A DNA stretch of 7,638 nucleotides from Oscillospiraceae bacterium UBA6370 (GCA_002437735.1 DJRC01000071.1:1-7638), one strand, 5' to 3'. Numbered from the stretch's first letter, positions 1 to 6,613 are shown. Numbers and translations are program-made. The notes: generated by a model not told the origin, from the sequence alone.

Positions 1-42
1 CTGAAGAACGAGCCGCACCTCGGCTATTCCACGACGCACTAA
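1..42 (+). CDS. gctA: C-terminal end of upstream gene, probably glutaconate CoA-transferase subunit A (partial)
   Basis: Reading from base 1 in frame 1 gives 13 codons (LKNEPHLGYSTTH) ended by TAA at 40-42. The next gene, gctB, starts only 18 nt later behind a strong ribosome site, so the two genes look co-transcribed. GctA and GctB form a heteromeric class I CoA-transferase, and gctA directly precedes gctB in known 2-hydroxyglutarate clusters. The assignment therefore rests on position, not on recognisable domains, because only the tail is visible. The frame is supported by the in-frame stop sitting just ahead of the gctB ribosome site. Confidence 0.65.
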   Translation: MKNEPHLGYSTTH

Positions 43-60
43 GTTAGGAGGGGTATTGAA

Positions 61-867
61 ATGTCTGATTATACGAAGTATACCAAGCAGGAGATGCAGG
101 CTTACGCCATCGCCAAGAGCATCAAGGAAAACCAGATCGTCATCGTCGGCACCGGCCTGCCGCTCATCGGTGCCTCCCTCGCCAAGCGCGCGATCTGCCC
201 GAGCTGCCACCCCATCGTCGAGTCCGGTCTGATGGACTGCGACCCCGTTGAGGTCCCCCGCTCCGTCGGCGACAACCGCTTCATGGCGCACTGCGCCGTG
301 CAGTGGCCCAACATCCGCTTCGTCGGCTTTGAGGCCAACGAGTGGCTGCACGACGAGGATCGTCTCGTCGCCTTCATCGGCGGCGCGCAGATCGACCCCT
401 ACGGCAACGTGAACTCCACCTGCATTTTCGGCAAGGGCGATTATCTCCAGCCCACCACGCGCTTCACCGGCTCCGGCGGTGCGAACGGCATCGCCACCTA
501 CTGTAACACCATCATCATGATGCAGCACCAGAAGCGCCGCTTCATCGACCACGTCGACTACATCACCTCCTGCGGCTGGATGGATGGCCCCGGCGGCCGT
601 GAGCGCGCGGGCCTGCCCGGCAACCGCGGTCCTCAGATGGTCGTCACCGACCTCGGCATCATGAAGTTCGACGACGAGACCAAGCGTATGTACTGCGCCT
701 ATATGTTCCCCGGCGTCACGCCCGAGATCATTCAGGAGAATACCGGCTTTGAGATCGACTGCTCCCGCGCGGAGACCTTCGAGGCGCCTCCCGCCGAGAT
801 CATCCGTCTCATCCGCGAGGAGATCGACCCCGGCCAGGCCTTCATCAAGGTCCCCAAGGAAAAGTAA
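61..867 (+). CDS. gctB: Glutaconate CoA-transferase subunit B
   Basis: This is the catalytic subunit of glutaconate CoA-transferase, a cytoplasmic class I CoA-transferase that, with GctA, moves CoA from acetyl-CoA to (R)-2-hydroxyglutarate. The 268-residue length is close to the 266 or so of the A. fermentans subunit. Glu54 lies in the ESG motif at residues 54-56 and matches the numbering of the known catalytic glutamate that forms the enzyme-CoA thioester. A glycine-rich loop, GSGGANG, at residues 137-143 fits the substrate and oxyanion region of this family. The ATG at 61 is preceded by AGGAGGGG at 46-53 with a 7-nt spacer, and the N-terminus aligns with the family. It follows gctA by 18 nt and precedes gcdA by 35 nt, in one apparent transcript. 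Other class I transferases (acetate or butyrate type) are less likely given the dehydratase and decarboxylase genes downstream. Confidence 0.95.
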   Translation: MSDYTKYTKQEMQAYAIAKSIKENQIVIVGTGLPLIGASLAKRAICPSCHPIVESGLMDCDPVEVPRSVGDNRFMAHCAVQWPNIRFVGFEANEWLHDEDRLVAFIGGAQIDPYGNVNSTCIFGKGDYLQPTTRFTGSGGANGIATYCNTIIMMQHQKRRFIDHVDYITSCGWMDGPGGRERAGLPGNRGPQMVVTDLGIMKFDDETKRMYCAYMFPGVTPEIIQENTGFEIDCSRAETFEAPPAEIIRLIREEIDPGQAFIKVPKEK

Positions 868-902
868 GTCCGTTATCATTTAAATAAGAAGGAGAACAAA
901 AC

Positions 903-2675
903 ATGAGCGAATATTCTATGCCCTCTTATTTCCAGACTATGCCCGTCATCGGCAAGGAAGTGGCCCACTTCAGCGAAGAGAACGCGGCGCAGATCCAGGA
1001 AGTAGAGCAGGAGATCCATGAGATCCGCGAGGCCGCGCTGGAAGCCGGCAAGAGCACCGAGGCTCTCAACGAATCCGGCCAGTGGACCGCGATGCAGCGC
1101 ATCGAGGAGTTGGTGGACGAGGGGACCTGGTGCCCGCTCAACAGCCTCTACAACCCGCAGGACAACGATAACGGCAGCGTCGGTATCGTCAAGGGTCTCG
1201 GCCGCATCAACGGCAAGTGGGCCGTCATCATCGCCAGCGACAACAAGAAGCTCGCCGGCGCATGGGTCCCCGGCCAGGCGGACGCCCTGCTGCGCGGCAG
1301 CGACACGGCCAAGCGCCTGCGCATTCCTCTGGTCTACGTCCTCAACTGCTCCGGCGTGAAGCTCGACGAGCAGGAGAAGGTCTATCCCAACCGCCGCGGC
1401 GGCGGCACCCCGTTCTATCGCAACAGCGAGCTGAACCAGATGGGCATTCCCGTCATCGTCGGCATCTACGGCACCAACCCCGCCGGCGGCGGCTATCACT
1501 CCATCAGCCCCACCATCCTCATCGCGCATGAGGACGCCAACATGGCAGTCGGCGGCGCCGGCATCGTCGGCGGCATGAACCCCAAGGGCTACGTCGATAA
1601 GGAAGCGGCGGAAGCGCTCATTCAGGCCCAGAAGAACCTCAAGACCGATATCCCGGGCACCGTCTCCATCCACTACGATGAGACCGGCTTCTTCCGTGAG
1701 GTCTACTGCGACGAGGAAGGCGTGCTCGGCGGCATCCGCAAGTACATTGATATGCTGCCCGCCTACGATCCCGAGTTCTTCCGCGTGGACGATCCCAAGG
1801 AGCCTCTGTTCGACGCGAACGACCTGTACTCCATCGTGCCCTTCAACCAGAAGCGCAGCTACGATATGTACGACGTCATGGCCCGCCTGCTCGATGGCTC
1901 CGAGTTCATGGAGTTCAAGCACGGCTATGGCCCCGAGATGATCACCGGCCTTGCCAAGATCGACGGACTGCTCGTCGGCGTCGTCGCCAACGCGCAGGGC
2001 ATGCTGATGAATTACCCCGAGTACAAGATGGCGACCTACGGCTCTGCGATGGGCGTCGGCGGCAAGCTGTACCGTCAGGGCCTCATCAAGATGAACGAGT
2101 TCGTCACCCTCTGCGCCCGTGACCGCATCCCGATGCTGTGGATCCAGGATACCACCGGTATCGACGTCGGCAACGACGCCGAGCGCGCGGAGCTCCTCGG
2201 TCTCGGCCAGAGCCTCATTTATTCCATCCAGTCCAGCGACCTGCCCATGATGGAGATCACCCTCCGCAAGGGCACCGCCGCGGCGCACTACGTCCTCGGC
2301 GGCCCGCAGGGCAACGACACCAACGCCTTCTCCATCGGCACCGCCACCACCGAAATCTACGTCATGCACGGTGAGACCGCCGCGGCCGCGATGTACGCCC
2401 GCCGTCTGGTCAAGGACGAGAAGGCCGGCAAGGACCTGCAGCCCACCATCGACAAGATGAACGAGCTGATCCAGGATTACGCCAAGAAGTCCAGCCCGAA
2501 GTTCTGCGCCAAGGCCGGCTTGACGGACGAGATCGTCGACATGAACGATATGCGTCCCTATATTCAGGCCTTCGCGAACGCCTGCTATCAGAATCCCGAG
2601 AGCATCTGCCCGTTCCATCAGATGCTGCTCCCGCGCGTGATCCGCGATTACGACAACCTGAACCAGAAGGCGTAA
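903..2675 (+). CDS. gcdA: Glutaconyl-CoA decarboxylase alpha subunit (carboxyltransferase)
   Basis: GcdA transfers the carboxyl group of glutaconyl-CoA to the biotin of GcdC, releasing crotonyl-CoA. It is the cytoplasmic, membrane-attached part of the Na+-pumping decarboxylase. The 590 residues match the family length (A. fermentans about 587) and hold two crotonase-like carboxyltransferase halves. Glycine-rich CoA and oxyanion motifs are visible at about residues 194-199 (AGGGYH) in the N-terminal half. The C-terminal half has GIDVGNDAE at about 419-427 and HYVLGGPQG at 462-470. The start at 903 gives MSEYSMPSYFQ, which fits the family N-terminus, and AAGGAG at 889-894 lies 8 nt upstream. 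Its place between gctB and hgdC, away from the other decarboxylase subunits, is the arrangement I recall for A. fermentans. Related propionyl- or methylmalonyl-CoA carboxyltransferases are shorter and diverge from this sequence. There are no in-frame TTA, CTA or TCA codons, which leaves a long spurious antisense reading frame. Confidence 0.96.
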   Translation: MSEYSMPSYFQTMPVIGKEVAHFSEENAAQIQEVEQEIHEIREAALEAGKSTEALNESGQWTAMQRIEELVDEGTWCPLNSLYNPQDNDNGSVGIVKGLGRINGKWAVIIASDNKKLAGAWVPGQADALLRGSDTAKRLRIPLVYVLNCSGVKLDEQEKVYPNRRGGGTPFYRNSELNQMGIPVIVGIYGTNPAGGGYHSISPTILIAHEDANMAVGGAGIVGGMNPKGYVDKEAAEALIQAQKNLKTDIPGTVSIHYDETGFFREVYCDEEGVLGGIRKYIDMLPAYDPEFFRVDDPKEPLFDANDLYSIVPFNQKRSYDMYDVMARLLDGSEFMEFKHGYGPEMITGLAKIDGLLVGVVANAQGMLMNYPEYKMATYGSAMGVGGKLYRQGLIKMNEFVTLCARDRIPMLWIQDTTGIDVGNDAERAELLGLGQSLIYSIQSSDLPMMEITLRKGTAAAHYVLGGPQGNDTNAFSIGTATTEIYVMHGETAAAAMYARRLVKDEKAGKDLQPTIDKMNELIQDYAKKSSPKFCAKAGLTDEIVDMNDMRPYIQAFANACYQNPESICPFHQMLLPRVIRDYDNLNQKA

Positions 2676-2694
2676 GATTTTTGAAGCAATTGAT

Positions 2695-2720
2695 CCCCGC
2701 GCGGCTCTCGCCGCGCGGGG
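2695..2720 (+). promoter_or_regulatory. Perfect 10-bp GC hairpin between gcdA and hgdC
   Basis: The arms CCCCGCGCGG (2695-2704) and CCGCGCGGGG (2711-2720) pair without a mismatch around a 6-nt loop, CTCTCG. It begins 19 nt after the gcdA stop and ends 22 nt before the hgdC start. No run of T follows, so it does not look like a normal intrinsic terminator. It could stabilise the upstream mRNA 3' end, give partial termination, or lower hgdC translation, since its 3' arm contains the start of a GGGGAGG ribosome-like sequence (2717-2723). The structure is seen in the sequence; its role is inference. Confidence 0.7.
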
Positions 2721-2726
2721 AGGTAT

Positions 2727-2730
2727 GGAG
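2727..2730 (+). promoter_or_regulatory. Weak, distant ribosome binding site of hgdC
   Basis: The only purine-rich sites near the hgdC start are GGAG at 2727-2730, 12 nt from the ATG, and GGGGAGG at 2717-2723, 19 nt away and half buried in the hairpin stem. Most other genes here have AGGAGG-like sites 5-10 nt upstream. A tiny open frame, ATG GAG TTT TAA (2725-2736), overlaps the site and is in frame with hgdC but stops before it. Together this suggests lower translation of hgdC than of hgdAB, which would fit an activator needed in small amounts. Confidence 0.45.
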
Positions 2731-2742
2731 TTTTAAGCGATT

Positions 2743-3534
2743 ATGAGCATTTACACCATGGGCATCGACGTGGGCTCCACCGCGTCGAAATGTGTGATCA
2801 TGAAGGACGGCCAGGAGATCGTCGCCAAGTCCCTCGTCCCCGTCGGCACCGGCACGTCCGGCCCCGCCCGCGCCATCGCGGAGGTGCTGGATAACGCCAA
2901 AATGACGCGCGAGCAGATGGATTTCGTCCTCGCCACCGGCTACGGACGCAATTCGCTCGACGGCCTTGCCGATCTGCAGATGAGCGAGCTGAGCTGTCAC
3001 GCCAAGGGCGCGACCTATCTCTTCCCCGATGTACACACGGTCGTGGACATCGGCGGGCAGGACGTGAAGGTCATCGAGATCGAGAACGGCATGATGAAGA
3101 ATTTCGTCATGAACGACAAGTGCGCCGCCGGTACGGGGCGCTTCCTCGACGTCATGGCCCGCGTGCTGGAGGTTAGGGTCGAGGATCTCGGCGACCTCGG
3201 CGACAGGTCCACCAAGGAGATCGGCATCAGCTCGACCTGTACGGTCTTTGCCGAGAGCGAGGTCATCTCGCAGCTCGCCGCCGGGACCGACAAGTGCGAC
3301 ATCATCGCCGGCATCCACCGCTCGGTGGCGGGGCGCGTGAGCGGCCTGTGCAACCGTGTGGGCGTGCGTGACCGCGTGGTGATGACCGGCGGCGTGGCGC
3401 AGAACCACGGCATCGTCAAGGCGCTGGAAAACCAGCTCGGGCACGAGATCTCCACCTCTCCGCTCACGCAGTACAACGGCGCCCTCGGCGCAGCGCTCTT
3501 CGCCTATCAGAAAGCACTCAAAAAGCAGCCTTGA
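2743..3534 (+). CDS. hgdC: Activator of (R)-2-hydroxyglutaryl-CoA dehydratase (component A, [4Fe-4S] ATPase)
   Basis: HgdC is the 'archerase' that couples ATP hydrolysis to a single-electron transfer into the dehydratase HgdAB, starting its ketyl-radical chemistry. It works as a cytoplasmic homodimer with one oxygen-sensitive [4Fe-4S] cluster between the monomers. The 263 residues match the family (about 260). The ASKHA-type ATP site is visible: GIDVGSTASK at 7-16, DIGGQDVK at 102-109 and TGGVAQN at 215-221. The cluster cysteines Cys127 (NDKCAAGTG) and Cys166 (SSTCTVFAESEV) fall at the same numbers as in A. fermentans. The ATG at 2743 is preferred over Met6 at 2758 because MSIYT matches the family N-terminus. 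The ribosome site is poor and sits behind a hairpin. The gene is followed by hgdA after 42 nt. Benzoyl-CoA reductase activators are related, but the neighbours make the hydroxyglutaryl role clear. Confidence 0.96.
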   Translation: MSIYTMGIDVGSTASKCVIMKDGQEIVAKSLVPVGTGTSGPARAIAEVLDNAKMTREQMDFVLATGYGRNSLDGLADLQMSELSCHAKGATYLFPDVHTVVDIGGQDVKVIEIENGMMKNFVMNDKCAAGTGRFLDVMARVLEVRVEDLGDLGDRSTKEIGISSTCTVFAESEVISQLAAGTDKCDIIAGIHRSVAGRVSGLCNRVGVRDRVVMTGGVAQNHGIVKALENQLGHEISTSPLTQYNGALGAALFAYQKALKKQP

Positions 3535-3542
3535 GCTGCACC

Positions 3543-3557
3543 ATTCTTTACAAGAAT
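3543..3557 (+). promoter_or_regulatory. Small AT-rich inverted repeat before hgdA
   Basis: ATTCTT (3543-3548) and AAGAAT (3552-3557) form a perfect 6-bp inverted repeat with a 3-nt loop (TAC). It lies in the 42-nt gap after hgdC and ends 5 nt before the strong hgdA ribosome site AGGAGG (3563-3568). As a hairpin it would be weak, being mostly A-T pairs. It may be a small operator-like palindrome, or chance in an AT-rich gap. No function can be assigned. Confidence 0.3.
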
Positions 3558-3576
3558 AATTTAGGAGGAATCAAAA

Positions 3577-5022
3577 ATGGCTAAACAGGTCAGTCCCGGC
3601 GTCCTCGCGCTGCGCAAGGTCGTCGACGACGTGTACGCCGACGCCCGCGAGGCAAAGAAGCAGGGCAAGCTCGTCGGCTGGTCCAGCTCCAAGTTCCCCT
3701 GTGAGCTGGCTGAGGCCTTTGACCTCAACGTGATGTATCCCGAGAATCAGGCCGCCGGCATTGCCGCCCAGCGCGACGGCGAGATCATGTGCCAGGCCGC
3801 CGAGGACCTCGGCTTCGACAACGATATCTGCGGCTACGCCCGCATCTCCCTTGCTTACGCCGCCGGCAAGCGCGCCAGCCGTAAGTTCGACCCCGAGACG
3901 CTCGAGTTCATCATCGACCCCAAGAGCGGCAAGCCCCTCAAGGACGAAAACGGCAACGTTGTCATCGACCCCGAGACCGGCAAGCCCAAGAAGGACCCCA
4001 AGACTCAGGTGCCCTACACCGTTCTGGACGATATCCATGAGATCGAGGCGCTGCCCGAGACCACCGAGAAGGAGATCGCCTACAAGAACTTCCGCCGCGA
4101 GGCCATCAAGCCCTACAAGCAGATGCGCATCCCGCAGCCCGACTTCGTGCTGTGCTGCAACAACATCTGCAACTGCATGACCAAGTGGTACGAGAACATC
4201 GCCCGTATGTGCAACATTCCGCTCATCATGGTCGATATCCCCTACAACAACACCGTCGAGGTCAGCGACTCCGCCGTGAAGTACGTCCGCGCCCAGTTCG
4301 ACAACGCCATCCATCAGCTCGAGGAGCTGACCGGCAAGAAGTTCGACGAGGCCAAGTTCGAGGCGGCCTGCAAGCACGCGAACCGCACCGCGCAAAACTG
4401 GCTGAAGGTCTGCGACTACCTGCAGTATAAGCCCGCCCCGATGAGCGGCTTTGACCTGTTCAACCACATGGCCGACGTCGTCACCGCCCGCGGCAAGGAG
4501 GCCGCCGCCGACGCGTTCGATCTGCTCGCGCAGGATCTGGAGCAGAACATCAAGGAAGGCACCTCCACGCTGCCCTTCCCCGAGAAGTACCGCGTCATGT
4601 TCGAGGGCATCCCCTGCTGGCCGAAGCTCCCGAACCTGTTCAAGCCCCTCAAGGAGAACGGCGTGAACGTCACCGCCGTCGTGTACGCGCCCGCTTTCGG
4701 CTTCGTCTACAACAACATGGACGAGATGGCCCGCGCCTACTACAAGGCGCCCAACTCCGTCTGCATCGAGCAGGGCGTTGCGTGGCGTGAGGGCATCTGC
4801 CGCGACAACAAGGTCGACGGCGTGCTCGTCCACTACAACCGCTCCTGCAAGCCGTGGTCCGGCTATATGGCCGAGATGCAGCGCCGCTTCACCAAGGACC
4901 TCGGTGTGCCGTGCGCCGGCTTCGACGGCGACCAGGCCGACCCGCGCAACTTCAACGAAGCGCAGTACGCCACCCGCGTGCAGGGCCTTGTCGAAGCCAT
5001 GGAAGCCAACAAGAAAGACTAA
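3577..5022 (+). CDS. hgdA: (R)-2-hydroxyglutaryl-CoA dehydratase alpha subunit
   Basis: HgdA is one of the two related subunits of dehydratase component D, which removes water from (R)-2-hydroxyglutaryl-CoA to give (E)-glutaconyl-CoA after one-electron activation by HgdC. The 481 residues match the family (about 477 in A. fermentans). Conserved cysteine-bearing stretches are WSSSKFPCELAE (Cys42), a dense CCNNICNCMTKW block (Cys193, 194, 198 and 200) and NRSCKPWSG (Cys424). Proteins of this family hold a [4Fe-4S] cluster through cysteines, but I cannot say from sequence alone which of these are ligands. Residues about 109-145 form a charged, Pro/Lys/Asp-rich loop with an internal repeat. The ATG at 3577 has AGGAGG 8 nt upstream, and MAKQVSPGV fits the family N-terminus. 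hgdB follows 15 nt later in the same reading frame. The cytoplasmic enzyme is expected to be highly oxygen-sensitive. Confidence 0.96.
   Translation: MAKQVSPGVLALRKVVDDVYADAREAKKQGKLVGWSSSKFPCELAEAFDLNVMYPENQAAGIAAQRDGEIMCQAAEDLGFDNDICGYARISLAYAAGKRASRKFDPETLEFIIDPKSGKPLKDENGNVVIDPETGKPKKDPKTQVPYTVLDDIHEIEALPETTEKEIAYKNFRREAIKPYKQMRIPQPDFVLCCNNICNCMTKWYENIARMCNIPLIMVDIPYNNTVEVSDSAVKYVRAQFDNAIHQLEELTGKKFDEAKFEAACKHANRTAQNWLKVCDYLQYKPAPMSGFDLFNHMADVVTARGKEAAADAFDLLAQDLEQNIKEGTSTLPFPEKYRVMFEGIPCWPKLPNLFKPLKENGVNVTAVVYAPAFGFVYNNMDEMARAYYKAPNSVCIEQGVAWREGICRDNKVDGVLVHYNRSCKPWSGYMAEMQRRFTKDLGVPCAGFDGDQADPRNFNEAQYATRVQGLVEAMEANKKD
3913..3996 (+). repeat. Internal 51-nt-period duplication in hgdA
   Basis: Two 33-nt units, 3913-3945 and 3964-3996, match at 28 of 33 positions. 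They encode IDPKSGKPLKD (residues 113-123) and IDPETGKPKKD (residues 130-140). The units lie 17 residues apart, separated by ENGNVV, so the period is 51 nt. From memory the A. fermentans protein has a comparable Gly/Asp/Lys-rich stretch here of different wording, so this looks like a surface loop that changes by slippage or duplication and not part of the catalytic core. Confidence 0.75.
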
Positions 5023-5027
5023 GGAGG
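5021..5027 (+). promoter_or_regulatory. hgdB ribosome binding site overlapping the hgdA stop codon
   Basis: AAGGAGG at 5021-5027 begins inside the hgdA TAA (5020-5022) and lies 10 nt before the hgdB ATG. Ribosomes ending hgdA would stop on the hgdB start region, so translational coupling is likely. This suits two subunits needed in a 1:1 ratio. Confidence 0.8.
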
Positions 5028-5037
5028 GCGTGAAAAA

Positions 5038-6183
5038 ATGAGTATCGAAGCTATCGTGAAGGAATTTTCCGCCGTCGCCGCGAACCCCAAGGGCCAGCTC
5101 AAGGCCTATAAGGACGCCGGCAAGAAATGCATCGGTGTGATGCCCTACTACGCCCCCGAGGAGCTGGTCTACGCCGCCGGCATGATGCCGTTCGGTATGT
5201 GGGGCAGCAACAACAAGACCATCCAGCGCGCCAAGGAATACTGCGCGACCTTCTACTGCACCATCGCCCAGCTCGACCTCGAGATGCTGCTCGACGGCAC
5301 GATGGACCTGCTCGACGGCGTCATCACCCCGACCATCTGTGATACGCTGCGTCCCATGAGCCAGAACATCCGCGTCGCCATGAGCGAGAAGCTGCCCTGC
5401 ATCTTCCTCGCCCATCCCCAGAACCGCTTCGCCGATTGGGGCAAGCAGTTCTGCATGGATCAGTACAACGACGTCAAGGCCGGTCTCGAGAAGATTGCCG
5501 GCCACGAGATCAAGAGCGAGGACATCGCCGCGGCCATTAAGGTCTACAACAAGTCCCGCGCCGCCCGCCGCGAGTTCGTCAAGCTCGCCAGCGACCACTG
5601 CGACGTCATCGACCCCATCATGCGCTCCGCCGTCCTCAAGGCCGCGTGGTTCATGGATAAGGCCGAGTACACTGAGAAGCTCAACGCCCTCAACGCCGAG
5701 CTCAAGGCGCTGCCTGCGGCGAAGTGGAACGGCGTGAAGGTCGTCACCTCCGGCATCATCTGCGACAACCCCGTCCTGCTCAAGGTCTTCAAGGACAACA
5801 ACGTTGCCATCGCCGCCGACGACGTCGCGCACGAGTCCCGTGCGTTCCGTACCGACGCGAGCGAGGAGGGCGATCCCATGATGGCCCTCGTCGAGCAGTT
5901 CACCAACACCGACTACGACGTGCTGCTCTACGATCCGCAGTCCAACAAGAACCGCCGCGGCGAGTTCGTGGCGAGCCTCGTCAAGGAGTCCGGCGCGCAG
6001 GGTCTGGTGCTCTTCATGCAGCAGTTCTGCGACCCCGAGGAGATGGAATTCCCGTACCTCAAGAAGGCGCTCGACGCCGCCGGCATCCCCTTCATCAAGC
6101 TGGGCGTGGACCAGCAGATGCGCGACTTCGGTCAGGCCGCGACCGCCATTCAGGCGTTCGCCGACGTTCTGTCCATTCAGTAA
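5038..6183 (+). CDS. hgdB: (R)-2-hydroxyglutaryl-CoA dehydratase beta subunit
   Basis: HgdB pairs with HgdA to form dehydratase component D; both belong to the HgdB / benzoyl-CoA reductase subunit family. The 381 residues match the A. fermentans subunit (about 379). The N-terminal part contains the family stretch around Cys31, with MPYYAPEELVYAAG at 35-48. Further cysteines lie at 69 and 74 (EYCATFYC), 101 (TICDTL) and 331 (QQFCDPEE, near the C-terminus). Three or so of these probably bind the iron-sulfur cluster or support it. The ATG at 5038 is set by the ribosome site overlapping the hgdA stop, and MSIEAIVKEF starts a natural fold. No stop or frameshift interrupts it. It ends the dehydratase block and is followed by the longest gap in the window. 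A paralogous role such as lactyl- or phenyllactyl-CoA dehydratase is unlikely because gct and gcd genes flank it. Confidence 0.95.
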   Translation: MSIEAIVKEFSAVAANPKGQLKAYKDAGKKCIGVMPYYAPEELVYAAGMMPFGMWGSNNKTIQRAKEYCATFYCTIAQLDLEMLLDGTMDLLDGVITPTICDTLRPMSQNIRVAMSEKLPCIFLAHPQNRFADWGKQFCMDQYNDVKAGLEKIAGHEIKSEDIAAAIKVYNKSRAARREFVKLASDHCDVIDPIMRSAVLKAAWFMDKAEYTEKLNALNAELKALPAAKWNGVKVVTSGIICDNPVLLKVFKDNNVAIAADDVAHESRAFRTDASEEGDPMMALVEQFTNTDYDVLLYDPQSNKNRRGEFVASLVKESGAQGLVLFMQQFCDPEEMEFPYLKKALDAAGIPFIKLGVDQQMRDFGQAATAIQAFADVLSIQ

Positions 6184-6198
6184 AGTATCCCGACGGCG

Positions 6199-6227
6199 GC
6201 GGGGAGAGAGGGAGAAGCTCTCCCCGC
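6199..6227 (+). promoter_or_regulatory. GC-rich hairpin downstream of hgdB
   Basis: Ten bases, GCGGGGAGAG (6199-6208), pair with CTCTCCCCGC (6218-6227) around a 9-nt purine loop (6209-6217). It starts 16 nt after the hgdB stop. No T-run follows, so it is not a standard intrinsic terminator. Its place between the dehydratase block and a new promoter suggests mRNA 3'-end protection or partial termination (inference). Confidence 0.6.
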
Positions 6228-6231
6228 GCCG

Positions 6232-6251
6232 CGCCGGCTGTTCAGACGGCG
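6232..6251 (+). promoter_or_regulatory. Second hairpin downstream of hgdB
   Basis: CGCCG (6232-6236) pairs with CGGCG (6247-6251), and CTG (6238-6240) pairs with CAG (6243-6245) across one G-A mismatch, leaving a very tight loop. It follows the first hairpin by 4 nt and is followed by GTAAAAATTG, which carries no T-run on the coding strand. The paired hairpins may act together as an inefficient terminator or RNA-stability element. Confidence 0.45.
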
Positions 6252-6271
6252 TAAAAATTGCAGGACCGCTG

Positions 6272-6301
6272 TTGCAAAGTTCAACGGCGATTTGCTATAA
6301 T
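6272..6301 (+). promoter_or_regulatory. Predicted sigma-A promoter with extended -10, driving gcdDCB
   Basis: A perfect -10 box, TATAAT, lies at 6296-6301, directly preceded by TGC (6293-6295), the TGn extended -10 motif. A partial -35 box, TTGCAA (6272-6277, 4 of 6 matches), is 18 nt upstream of it. Transcription would begin near 6308, leaving a leader of about 24 nt that carries the gcdD ribosome site AAGGAG (6321-6326). It lies in the longest gap of the window and is the best promoter I see. It would let the decarboxylase membrane and biotin subunits be made independently of, or in addition to, read-through from hgdB. Confidence 0.65.
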
Positions 6302-6331
6302 CCACTCTAACGAAAGGGATAAGGAGAATCT

Positions 6332-6613
6332 ATGTACAGCCCGCTTTTCGTCACCCTGATGGGCATCGGCACGGTGTTCTTCGGTCTGATCTGCATCATC
6401 GTCCTCACGACGATCATGGGATCGGTCCTCAAGAGCAATGCCAAACCCGCCGCCCCCGCGCCTGCTGCGGCTCCCAAGGCTGCGGCTCCCGCCGCTCCTG
6501 CGGTCAACACCGCCAAGGAGCAGGAGATCCTTGCCGCCGTTATCGCGGCGGTCACCGAGGACCTCGGCCCCAGCGCTTCCCGTATGCAGATCACCAGCAT
6601 CAACAAAATTTGA
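6332..6613 (+). CDS. gcdD: Glutaconyl-CoA decarboxylase delta subunit (OadG-like small membrane protein)
   Basis: GcdD is the small membrane-anchored assembly subunit of the Na+-pumping decarboxylase. By analogy with OadG it links the soluble carboxyltransferase GcdA to the membrane part. The 93 residues show one N-terminal transmembrane helix (about residues 5-28), then an Ala/Pro/Lys-rich flexible linker (about 36-58), and a short C-terminal segment (about 60-93, EQEILAAVIAAVTEDLG). That C-terminal segment resembles the helical end that binds the alpha subunit in this family. The order helix-linker-tail is typical, although the sequence is not strongly conserved and the A. fermentans protein is slightly longer (about 107). 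The ATG at 6332 has AAGGAG 5 nt upstream. It is the first gene after the predicted promoter and is followed by gcdC after 22 nt. The name rests on architecture plus the gcdC and gcdB neighbours. Confidence 0.88.
   Translation: MYSPLFVTLMGIGTVFFGLICIIVLTTIMGSVLKSNAKPAAPAPAAAPKAAAPAAPAVNTAKEQEILAAVIAAVTEDLGPSASRMQITSINKI

Noticed and set aside
868..902. A possible -10 box (TATCAT at 874-879) before gcdA
   Set aside because: No -35-like sequence lies at suitable spacing, and the 35-nt gap looks like a simple intra-operon spacer.
876..2618. A 580-codon open frame on the minus strand opposite gcdA
   Set aside because: It is also in register with gcdA codons and is explained by strong codon bias. 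The predicted protein resembles no family I know.
2695..2720. An intrinsic terminator after gcdA
   Set aside because: The hairpin is strong but GAGG-type sequence follows it, with no T-run, so ordinary intrinsic termination is unlikely.
2410..3444. A 344-codon minus-strand open frame over the gcdA end and hgdC
   Set aside because: It runs in register with hgdC and out of register over gcdA, crosses the intergenic hairpin, and turns into Arg/Ser-rich shadow sequence. No sign of a real gene.
3531..3560. A possible promoter before hgdA (TTGAGC, 18 nt, AATAAT)
   Set aside because: Transcription would start at about the ribosome site, leaving almost no leader, and the boxes are only partial matches in an AT-rich gap.
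3571..5832. A 753-codon open frame on the minus strand across hgdA and hgdB
   Set aside because: It is in exact register with the codons of both genes and stays open because they do not use TTA, CTA or TCA in that span. The product is Val/Leu/Gly/Asp-rich low-complexity sequence with no recognisable domain, and both sense genes are certain.
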